Source: Baylisascaris procyonis
Taxonomy: Eukaryota > Nematoda > Chromadorea > Rhabditida > Ascarididae
Direction: 5' to 3'
DNA length: 64,000 nucleotides
NCBI GenBank assembly: GCA_037389465.1
Contig: JAZARR010000159.1
Span: 62,001 to 126,000 of the forward strand
Every line of letters begins with the position of its first letter. Position 1 is the first letter of the stretch. Position numbers and translations under genes: made by a program. Shown here one piece after another: positions 11,826-22,800 of this stretch. Under the pieces are notes generated by a model. It made no database searches and was not told where the DNA came from. It saw nothing but the letters and a program-made list of their open reading frames with translations.

Positions 11826-14716
11826 CTTATAAGTTCAACCAAGTTAAGCCATGTGAAGCAGCATTCCAGAAGTTTAAACGAAGCGCATCTAAACTTCACA
11901 TCCAATAAGCACGATCGTAGACAAATAATAGAAAGCTCACACTGGTGCTTCGCCCACAGAGTGGCGAGGAGCTCCTTACTAGATTTCTAAGGAAGTCTTA
12001 GAACGATAGTTTGGTGTTCAAGCATTTTTATATGCACATAAGGAAATGCCTCATCATTAGATTTGATGACTAGCCGCAGCCTCTTGTTTAAACAGTTTCA
12101 TTCCTATGTGGCTGACGGGGAAGTAACAGTCAGTCGTTAAATATTACGTGCCACTCAAATTTCCTATGTAAGAGCTAGTCCTAATGGAATGTCGAGCCCA
12201 AACATTAGATTACCTACCAGGCATACCGCCTACGGTGAAAATAACGTGAAACTATGTGATATGCTTTCACATTATTTTCCTTCATAATCAGGGGGATCAT
12301 TTCATGCCGAAAGTTTTACAGCACAGTACAGTTGTACCCACTGAAAATCAATGTCTTGTAGTCTGGGAACCCACTAAATGACTCAGTTTATTAGCCTAAA
12401 ATTAGAAACAAGATAGCCGTCATTAACTGACTATTTTACGGCAAAATTTCTGAGAAACGACGTCTTCCATAAGTGCTCATTTATAATCCAAATGCACAAA
12501 AGGCATTCGTAGAACATCTTCATTTTAATGCAAACATTCCAAGGAGAGTGTTTAAGGAAAGCAAAGCAGAGCCTATAACAGTGTGAACCGCACGGCGGAC
12601 AGTTTTGTTCATTATTGTATGATCTTCGCAGAGCCAAAGCACCTATCAATACGTTCAACTGCCAACAATTGTACTCAGTTTCCTATATCTTTAACACCTT
12701 TTAATCGAGGCCAAGTGATGTCATTGCGTCCACAGCATGCACAATGGCTACATCTCTCAATGACCAAATACCTGAAAGTACAAATAACGTCTTTATCAAC
12801 GAGGCCATCTGCAAGAATAGCGCATCCGCTACCCCCACAAATGACCGTCGAATCAAACACGCAAGCCACCAGTTAACTACCATGTGGGATCTCTTTGATA
12901 TAAAGCAGAAAGCTTTGTTAAAGCTGCCGTGGATGTCGCAATGTGTTGCTTTCGATACAACGATGTGAAATGTGCGTAAAAATTGCAATTTGTTGTTCAT
13001 GCTTTATAAACGAAACACAATTCGTTATGATATAAGAGTGAGGTCCCAACTACGTCACAAACAAGGATTCTAGCTAAGGACATTCATCCTCTGCATTTAT
13101 TTATAGCCTGGTGTAGTCTGGTGTAACTATTCAAAATCGGATCTAAGTAACACAGGGAATTCTCTTTGTACCAGATAATTCAAAAAAGGCTTAGTGATCA
13201 TTTGAGGCAGTTAATTGGCAGGCACGAACGAGCAGATTACATTTTTTCAAACTCAATATAAGTCGAATCTTCCCTAAAGAAATGCAGAGCCCGTTTGCTA
13301 TCGTCCAGAAAAACGATTGAAGATCCCAAGCGCACAATGTCAGTAGGCACATTATCACTATGGGTGGTCGGTAACAGTATAGTTTGATAGGCCCACTGCA
13401 TTCGCTCTGATTTCTGTATGCCATTCGGTCGTCATATTGTTTAAAAAAATTTCTCGACGTTGGTTGATCGTTACTACCTCATAAGTGAGCAGCGAGGTTC
13501 CTGGTAATTGTTTCAGCCAATCGGATCACGTACTGATGAGTGCTCGCTCTTATGATGACCATAAATGGAAAATTCAACGATGAACATTCTATTATTTATA
13601 ATTGTATTTTGTTGCTCGTCTCGCTCGCTTTTCTCGTTGAAAAGCTGTGGTTGCCGAGGTTTCCCCGAAATCCATTTGCCAGGACCGACCACCAAATCGC
13701 CGAAGACATAATTACTGGTCTATAAAAGGCAACATAATCACGGTGTTCTTCAGCAGTGCAGAGTGTCGATTAGCTGTTTCGAACGCCCTTGACGCTTCAT
13801 TGATGGCTATTGAACATGGAGTCAAGAAAGACCGCTTGAAAAGAAACCGCCGAAACCGGGTTAGACGTCGGGGCCAAACTCAAGTAGTATGCTGCCTACA
13901 TAAATGCACAGGGGTTGCAGTATTGCCTGCTGTTGCGCATTTTTCATGTGTAAAATCGCCATATATCCCTAACGTAACCAGCTTTAAATAACGGTCTTCA
14001 AACCTCGGGCATCGTTCGTTGCTGCCGGCATTGAAAAGTCATAAGCCCATCCACACAAAAGTCGAGAGATACTCTGGTAACTGCGATTATTAACCTGCGC
14101 TCTTGCTCTTATAATTGAAGACCTAAAGGTCATGATAAGAAAGAGAACGCCACGGACTGTTCCACTTTTCTGTGCTTCGTCGTTGCGAGAAAAAAAAAAC
14201 AACTATAATTTGTGCTTAAAAAAGCGGGAAAGCGCAAAACGTGGTCTTTGGTTCAGACATAGATTGAAACTACTCAAGAGTCACGTGGCAGGTATTCGTG
14301 TTCGTTTCCTTTTTGGTTGTTTTCTCCGCTTTAATTGCTCTAGTGCGTGTTTACTTCCGGAGTTGTATCCATCCAAGCACAGGATGTAGATTATATTGCA
14401 TTCACACTGACTATGCTGTTTCCGCGAAGGTCAGGCTATAGTATTTTTTAACCTTGATAGTAAGCTTTTTGCCAGCTTTTTCTATAAGCTTTCTTTTGCA
14501 GAATTGCTTTATTTGGATGGAATAACTCACTTACCTACTGATTATCTAGAACTTGAGTCCTGTGGCATCAGTTCTCATTCATTTTTTAGAGCTTCCCTTT
14601 TGCGGCACCCATATTAGAAATTTGCATCCGTTTGTGATTTTTTTTTTTTTTTGCAAAGTTTCAATTTTTTCTACTAATAGATGAAATTTTTTCTTTCTTA
14701 AATGTCTCTCTGAGAG

Positions 14717-14747
14717 GAGTTAAAAATGATATTTTCATTTTTAACTC
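14717..14747. repeat. Perfect 13-bp inverted repeat (hairpin) upstream of the globin
   Basis: GAGTTAAAAATGA at 14717-14729 is the exact reverse complement of 14735-14747, with a 5-base TATTT loop between. It lies about 245 bases upstream of the globin ATG, in otherwise featureless AT-rich DNA. It may be a regulatory stem or a chance structure in AT-rich sequence. Confidence 0.55.
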
Positions 14748-14991
14748 ATTTAATATTCAAATTTTGTTGTAGATTGGCCAGCTTATTGCTTCTCATATTG
14801 TCGCAAATCTTTGCTGATTGCATCATTAGCAAGTTTTCAGGTTTCTTGTTCTTGATATGCAGATCTGTATGATTAATTTTTGTTTGCACTCCTCACTTTC
14901 ATTTGCTTACCTTTCGTAACTTTGAAATCTTTGAATGGTAAAGAAACAAATAAAAAACGATTGTTAACCTCAAATCACATCTCATTTGCAG

Positions 14992-17900
14992 ATGTATCGC
15001 CGACTTGTGCGAAGTTGCTCAGCAATTGAAGACAACAACGGCTCAAATTATGCGAATGAACCTTTTGACGCAAGTGAGAACCAAACTTGCTTTATGCGAC
15101 TGCTGGCACCCGGTGGGCGCATTCGAGTTATCAAAAACGTCCAAAGCTTCGATCAAACGGTCAATAGAACGGTTCACGATAGGCCCCCACAAAAAGCCTC
15201 GCGATGTTGCGCTGGTAAACCTCACACGACTATTGCAACAGAATTTGATGATAGAGCCGATTCGGTCGTTTCAACAAACACAATGAAGAATGCGAAAAAC
15301 AATGAGCAGTGCGGTGATGGGGGTTTAACATCACGGGGTTGTCACGCTATGCAGAAGAAATTCCCTTTGACAAGCTTCAGCGGAAGCGTCGGTTTCTCAG
15401 ACGACGAAACTATTGGTAGGCATCTTTCTCATCAGAAAATTCAGTTTCTGCGATCATATTGCTGAACTTTGGTCTAATGTGGTGCAAGTCCACAAAACTT
15501 CTGCTCATATGGTCATTAACATGAAGAGAAAAGGGAGCAAAGTGTGCAAGAAACATTATGAAATTCGATCCCGATCTTTCAGATTGTTGAGGAGAATTTC
15601 CATTCAGCAAAATTGTTGATATATTTCGTCTCGTTACTTAGTTCCGATTTTCAGGCAAACATTAAACAAATTTTTCAGTAGCGACGCTTAAGAATGACTA
15701 TGATTGATAAGGATATTTCATAGTTCATAACTATAGCGACCACGAAAGCAATTACCATTTGAAATTTATGCGCGGTGAATCCGTCCATTAAGTTTCTGCC
15801 TATACGAAATGCGGAAACGCAACCGAGAACTCCGACGCTTTCGTGCTGTTGTCTTCTCAGAAAGAGAGATGTCATAAACAACACTTCGCATTAGTAATTG
15901 CTTTCATACTCGGCCTTTGATCAAATTGCATTGGCAATGAACTACTTTAGTTCCGCATTTTCAATTTTTTCATTCCGTCTAGTTAAGCAAAATTAAAACA
16001 AAAGTGGAGTGACCAAAATGAAGATGCAGCATACCGAACGGTTTCGATATTTGGCCACGAGGAAACTTTGTGATACATGTTGTGCGTGCTTATATAAAAT
16101 CAACAACAAAATGATAATGTGTATCACATTATATGCATTGTTACCCGAAAAATGTTATATCGAGTCGAAGCACTGTCAGATAAATTTGTTAACACAAATC
16201 AACTTTCGATAGACTGATAGATGATCAAAAGTAGCACTTTAACGGTCGATATTTAGCAGCACTCTTCAGTCAGCTATGTGAAGCGAAAACGCCAGGAAGG
16301 TATCTCAATCGTCAACACAAAGTTAAGCGTCTAGGTGTATACATGTTCTTATATGTTCCATTATTCACCCATTTGTACGCAAATAACTCAAAATTTAATA
16401 CATAGACAGATAGAATATTTTACGTTTATTGTAGCAAAAAACCTATAGGAAACTTATAGGCACACATGAACTTAGAAAAACCTAGGCTTGTTTGCATCTC
16501 TGTACCCATTTGGTGGAAAATTTTTTGAGGTATTTTAGAGTGTGCTCTGAGCTCTGAGCTAATAATTAGATAACGCTCCTTTTGGAATCTCTCACTTTTG
16601 CAACGCTAATGCATTTATGACTGGAATTTGATAAAGATTGCAAATAAGGAAACGTTCGATTATGTCATTCGGATGGTTTTCAGTTACAAAGGTTCTGGAA
16701 CAGACGCAACGCATCAACAAACGTCAACGCTTAATTGCTCAAACAACGTTCTTCGAAATTGAAAAGGATGCGCAGCGCAACGGTCTTCAAATCCTCCTCA
16801 GGTGATGCGTATTAAAATGATAACAAGTAGCGCATAAAGAGAGGATTTCTAGCAGGTATTCCTATAGAAATGCGATGAAAGTCTTGATAATCACAGAGGT
16901 TGCCATGAGTACTTTTAGAATATCGTGTATTCCACATTTTTTGCTTTTTTTCTTTAAACACTATCAACAAGCCACCACTGGCCATGAGCTGTAGGACAAT
17001 TACTACCGCCTTCCCACACAAATATGCCATCTAATTCCGGGCGTTTATCCATCACAACGATTCAGCTTGTCAAAGCGAATTGCTTTTTCGTCAAAATCAC
17101 TAAGCATTTGCAGCTTGTTCGCCGAGCACCCTCAGTATAAGAATATCTGGCCACAATTTCGCGCCATCCCGGACAGCGCTCTCATGTCAGCGCAGGAACT
17201 TCACAAACACAGTCAAATCTACATGGGGGTGAGCTGGATTTATTTGAAAAATCTACTTTCTTCACTGATTCTAAACATAGTGCTCTCGTCGTTTGGAGAT
17301 GGGCGAGGAGAAGGATAGAGTAGGAAGTCGACTATTTTGCTATATCTAGTAGCACTTTCCGAATCTTCCAAGGGGAAGACCTAATTTAACATATCATGCC
17401 TGAAAAACTAAATTGCTTCACATAAAGGCTGAGTGACGTAGGCAATCTAAGGAAGAAGAGTCCACTCACAGGTCACTTCAAGCAAATTGCAATATTTGTT
17501 AGTTTTGTTTTCGTACTTCAGGGGTTACGAACGATAATAAACTCACTTGAAGACAACGAACGACTTGCTGCAGTGCTGAAGCGAATTGCAAAAGCCCACG
17601 TCAAGTGGAATGTGCACAAGTTTCACCTAATGGTTGCCTTTATTCTTCTGATGCCTATTATTTCATTTTTCTTTTGCCTCTAGTTTCAACAGTATCAAAA
17701 ATAATGCAAATTTGTGCCTGAAATTCAGGCCTTGTTAGTACAAAAATATTAACCGATATGCTCTTAGATGTTTTCAAACTTATCACCTCTTCAGTGTTTA
17801 CCTAGTCATTTCTTCAAACTGTATGCAGCGTTTATACTTCTGATTGAAAAAATTTGTCTTCTTAATTCCTCTGAACAAATACCTGAAAAAATTTCTTAGT

Positions 17901-18328
17901 GTGAAGAATATACACTGCCTTATGCCGGAAATCTAAAAAAAACTGAAATCTGCGTGGGCGCATCGTTAAGAGGTGCTGAAATTTATATGTGAATTTTTGG
18001 TGGCTTTAGGCGAAAAACATAATGGTGGCTGGCTTTTCCCTCAAAATAAGCGAGAACCGTTCCATGCAAGACGAATAACGTCATTATGGAAGCGAGCAGT
18101 GAGTGCCTCAATAGTAGCAGTTATTTTTAACACAGTAGCAAGAAATTGATGTCGAAATGTTTGAAGCACATGGTGGAGCCAATCATCGAGAAGGCACAGT
18201 GCAAGGCTGGCACTCAGTTCAAAGCACCTGAGGTGGCTGACGCATGGACAACGCTTTATGACGTTATCGCAAATCTAATTGATATTTATCGAGCACTTGA
18301 AGGGCGAGGCAACGTTCGTGAACTTTAG
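14992..18328 (+). CDS. Nematode globin with long N-terminal extension
   Basis: Haem-binding globin-fold protein. Five exons fit: 14992-15415, 16684-16801, 17114-17228, 17522-17632 and 18167-18328, with agreeing phases, 309 residues. Residues 142-309 are the globin domain: SLFAEHPQYKNIWPQF and RAIPDS cover the B-C/CD region with CD1 Phe at 196, LHKHSQIYMG carries the distal E7 His (213), IAKAHVKWNVHKFH carries the proximal F8 His (245), and AWTTLYDVIANLIDIY is helix H. Both haem histidines and CD1 Phe are kept, so haem binding is expected. Residues 1-141 are a polar, low-complexity extension with no signal peptide or helix. The start follows TTTGCAG directly, which suits spliced-leader trans-splicing, but an upstream exon is possible. 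The last intron uses a GTTGCC donor and a TTTGAAG acceptor, both weak. AATAAA lies at 18497. C. elegans has over 30 globins; I cannot name the orthologue. Confidence 0.9.
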
Positions 18329-19845
18329 CTGCTATTTCTGTACCTCATTTAATATTGCTTTGTATATTATGTGTACTTTATGTATGTTGCCTTCAGAGAT
18401 GTAGCATTGTTACAGTCTTTGAACTGTCCGCTATGGCATAATCCTGCATCTTTTACATTTCCAACTTATGTAATTGATGCTTTGCATTAATAATGCAATA
18501 AATATAAAACGTTCTCCACAAAAAACATTTGCGAAGCATTTCGGCCGATTTGGAAGAGCAGTTTGGGCTATTCTTCCTACAGTCATGTCCCGCTTAGGTA
18601 GCATCGTCAATGTTTTTTCTATGGCTAAATATGATACTGTTCGTCTCAAGAAAAATGACTTTTTTGAATTTTTATCCATAGCGATGGGATTTTTTTTTGC
18701 GTGAATTCTTTCATTCACAAGACCTTTGCTTATGGGAATTAAATGTGAGAGTACTATAGTATATTTCGAACTACCGTATTTGTTCTGATATTTGTGATTT
18801 CTCTTTGCCGATAGCTTCAAAGATCACTTGCAAAAAACACCAACATATGCAATAGAAGTCCGAGCTGATGTTGTAATGCAACAGAAGTTTGAACCGATTT
18901 TCTATATAAATCAGTTCCATTTGTGAATTTTCTTCCCATTGTTAATGCATTTCTGAACTTCGATATTAACAGGCGCTATATATGAAAATGGTATCGGTGT
19001 GATCGAAGAAAAATACGGCTTCTATAGACGTCTGAATTATTGCATTTCACTTCACAATTCAGTTTATTTATGACTGTTCGAACAAAAAGTTTCGCAAAAA
19101 GATGTTCATTGAGGCGCTAATCATGAACGCTATCTTTAATATGCATAAAGATATACCGTTGCCTATGACTGCTGATAAAACCCATATTCGAACAGTGTCG
19201 ACGTAATCAACCTAAAGATTTCGCCACGTACTACGTCCCACGCTTCCTTCTCTGGAAATTTTCAACAAAACGGCTTAGTGCTCCATAATCCCTTCTCTCT
19301 TTATTTCCTGCTTCTTCCCCCCCCCCCTACCCAAATCCCCGTCTATACGCTAAGCTAAGATGTTACGAGTAAAACAATGTGCACAAGGAGAGAGGGTTGG
19401 TCACTGTTTCGCATGCATGGGAGATGTTAGATTCGGCAATGAATGGTTTGCGCTCATGTGTAGTGCAAGGATCAGCGCAGCTTTTGGTGAGGTGGGTCAC
19501 ACAGGATCGCGGCAAGTTGCCAATGAAGCAGAACGTTTCAATGCGGTTGCCATGGCTTGAAGTCGAATGCGGTGCAGCGCGCTGAACGGCGATATGGCTG
19601 TTGTCACGCTGACTGGCAGGTGATTGTAATGCGGTCACTGCGTTGTTATTGCCTTGATGCTCGTTTCAAACGGTCAGAGTGTATTCTGTCATGTTTTTTT
19701 TTCAATTTTTTGGTAGTTCGTAAATTTTGCTTCATTTTCGAAAATTTCTTGCCAAAAGCGCCTGCCATGCCATCATGAATCAAATGCAGAATTTCAGAAA
19801 TTGGTGCTTATTTTGAGCTAAGCGGGATGCGCAATTGCCATCCCG
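18329..19845. other. Intergenic region between globin and the next gene
   Basis: It contains the globin 3' flank. A region at 18431-18820 is open on both strands (129 codons on minus, 76 on plus) without splice support, and there is a C11 run at 19317-19327. Another moderately GC-rich stretch at 19360-19640 is open in several frames. I see no motif in either and leave both unassigned; they could be old repeats. Confidence 0.4.
18497..18502 (+). terminator. Poly(A) signal AATAAA of the globin gene
   Basis: The first AATAAA after the globin stop codon lies 169 bases downstream. Distance and hexamer fit a nematode 3' end. Confidence 0.45.
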
Positions 19846-22800
19846 ATGGAAGCGTCTTGCTTGAGTGCCTTGCTTGATGTTGCTACATTACGAGGCCAGC
19901 TAGCCAAAGATCCACGCTCACAGCATGTTGTCAACACTGCCCGCTTTGTCGCTTCTTACTACCTCGGTCTTCCTCTTCTTGTTCCTCAGCATATGGACAC
20001 CGAACTGCCGGCATTATATGAATGGCCAGCTGATAAAACAGAAGGTGCATTTGCTTATGTGTAGGTATTGTTTTTCGTGGCTCAATGTCAGTCGCACTTC
20101 TGGAGCGCATCTTGAAGTCGTGCAACGAAAAATCAGTCCACATTCTCTTAGATGCTTCCTTGATGGAAGATGGAGAAGCGGGGAGAGGGGGATGAGGGAG
20201 GGCGGCAGGCAGAAAGCGGTGCAGAGAGTGCTAGGAAGTCATGTGACGATTGAACTGCTCCCCTTTCTTGCCTCTTGTCATTGATGAGAGGGCCAGATTA
20301 CCTCCTGCTTCGGTAATTCCCAAAGGCGGAATGCGAACCTTAGTCTTGTATAGCAGCTGGCGGAGTTCTGCTGGTTTTTTTTTTTTTTTTTTCAGCTCAT
20401 GCTAAACGTTGAATTGTGTGGAATGTGTTTTGAGCTTATGAGAAAATAGAACGATTGTTCAGTAAGATGTTTTTAGTGATGGGTTTTTTTGTCACAGACC
20501 TGTGTTTTTGACCACAAACTCGAACAATAATTGGAGACAACAGGGGGAGGGGGAGAAGAAACGATCTCCTTGTCGTTAGAAAAGAGACCAAGGATGCTAA
20601 CTTCTCTTATTTTGTTCCTCCTAGCCTTGTCTGTATAAATAATCCAGCCTTTTGTTATTTTTACAGTCTTTCTCATGCAGATGTGCATATTTGCAGCCGC
20701 TAATGAATGCTTCGTGGATGTTAATCGAAGTATAATTGGAAACGAAATCAGCGAACGATATTCTCAGCAATTTCCCGCAGTGACGCTGTGGCTGTCAGGC
20801 AATCCGATTGAAGCAATCTATTATGCGGATCACTTCTGTGATATCAGATCGCAGGCAATGCTGCGATTTCTCGTCGATCAAACACTCGGGTATTTTCCTT
20901 TGATTACAATTCACTGGAATCCCCAGTTTTCCGTACCGCGTGTTCTTTTTATTTCTTGTAATTTATTCCTCTCCTCTCTCTGTAAAAAAGGGTATTTTTA
21001 TGCAGTGACATCTTACGGTGCCATTAGGTATCAGTGACATATAAATAAGTCTGACGGAAGAAAGATATGTTTTTCAGTCAAGGGGGCAGAAGCATACATT
21101 TTCAAATGCAGACCACAGATTTTATAGGGAAAACATACAGCGTTTTTTGTAACCAGTGAATGCGAGTTCCGTTATGCTAAAAATAGTTGCTGCACTAAAT
21201 TTTACAAGCAAAATTGGAACGCTAAATTTTGAAGTGAAACTGTTAGAAATTATAAGCATTTCAGTTCCTCATGCAGGGCATGGCATACGCCATCGTTCCG
21301 CGGGACGCGAGATATTTCAATGCTGTATTTTTGAATGTTTTTATTACGGTGTGTTGAATGTTGAATCATAACCACTTGAACCTTCACTGATGACCTCAGT
21401 CACAGTGTGCTTTTGAGCATTTTTCCCATGTCTTAGTTCTTGCACTCGTCTGGAGTGAACAGGATATCTCTGTGCGCCATACTTCGAATTCCTATGACTG
21501 TTTCGTATGATTGTATGAAAACTCTCATCTTTTCAGCCTTACTAAAAATTAATCATTATCAAGCCGTCTTTTTTTCTTAGCGCAGAACCGAGAACAAACG
21601 AGAAGGTTCATTTAGAACCGTTGCAGCTTCCGAAATCGGTGAAAATGATTTCATTGTTGACGTTTAAGTTTGTGTAGCTCTGCAGTCACGTAGAAGTGAC
21701 CATCATACTTGGATGACCACATCAGTATTGCTCTTTCTTACATTGCTTTCGTTGATTATAGTTTTTCTGTATTCGCTGCAATTTTAATTGAATTACGAAT
21801 TTATATCAAAATTTGAGAACTTCTTTAAAAAAGCAGAATTTTCGATTCAGTAAGCATCTAACCTTCAGTCGGTTTCATCAGTCAGGTGTACTTTGCACAC
21901 TTCGCCCTTTGCAGGTTAACGTTGCCGACTTATAGCCCAACGACTGCTACTAATTCTTTACTGTTTAGTCACACTTAGGCATTAATAGTATTCAATGTTC
22001 ATATCAGCGCACTATATTCACAACGTGGTTTGCAGCCTGCAGCTTTTGCATGAATTTTGCAAATCGCTGGTCGAGGGTGAGCTCAACGATCTGCGGGTTG
22101 CTCGAAGTGAGTTCGCGAATTTGGCGAGGTTGAAACACAGATGTCAAGCGATCGTCACTTCTTCACTCGAAATTGATGCTATCGCTGGCACACAGATGGT
22201 CCCATTTCTACGTGAACAGTTGCTCTCCGAAATGCAATACACGTTCGCAGTCATGCCGCCGACTGTACCTGAAAGCATGGCCGTAATCGTTCTTCTTCTT
22301 TAATACCTCATGCCTTTATATGAAACAGGAAAGCGCATAAGAGCGTTGTATGAGGAAATGAATATGCTTAAAAATATCGGATGCGCTCAAAATTTTGGGA
22401 ACGATGTAAATAAGATTAATATCATCATGAATTTTGGTTTTTAAATAGCACAGGTTAATCGGGTTTGCTCGCCGAAATGTTTCTTCGTTGGGACATTTTG
22501 TTCAGTAGTGCGATACTCTTACGTCGTTTTGATTAGACGCATCAAGAAGTGTGACTGCAGGAGGGTGTAATACTTCGCTTCTTATTCAGGTATTTCCACT
22601 TTGTTTCCTGGACCATTGAATTATTTCTGAGTAGCAGTACCGTTTTCTTTTTTTTCGTTCCAGTGACTAAGTTAAGCAATCGTATACGCCATTGTAGCGC
22701 TTTCATATGTAATTTCTGGTGTATTTTGTTTAGCACCCCGTTTTATGCATTACCTGCGTATGTAAACCTTTTCGGAGTTATTATGAAGCGCAGTGCCCTT

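Larger units (their letters stand above)
7455..14991. other. Intergenic region with no convincing gene
   Basis: Between the divergent vha-6 (-) and globin (+) starts I find no exon that combines a family motif with good splice sites. The stretch holds the vha-6 promoter side (GATA sites, TTATAAAA near 7870 and 8080), a strong hairpin at 8848-8917, and a degenerate repeat at 11759-11825. An ATG-led 162-codon ORF at 9512-10000 and a region open in several frames at 12580-12970 remain unassigned. A TATAAAAGG element at 13722 precedes a short basic ORF. The last 600 bases before the globin are AT-rich with a T16 run and a second hairpin. Confidence 0.5.

Noticed and set aside
12583..12968. Region open in four overlapping frames on both strands
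   Set aside because: No frame has a family motif, and possible splice sites do not join to any neighbour. Openness in all frames suggests composition, not selection.
18431..18820. 129-codon minus ORF with an overlapping 76-codon plus ORF
   Set aside because: Both strands are open and the stretch lies just after the globin poly(A) signal. No family, start context or splice sites; possibly an old repeat.
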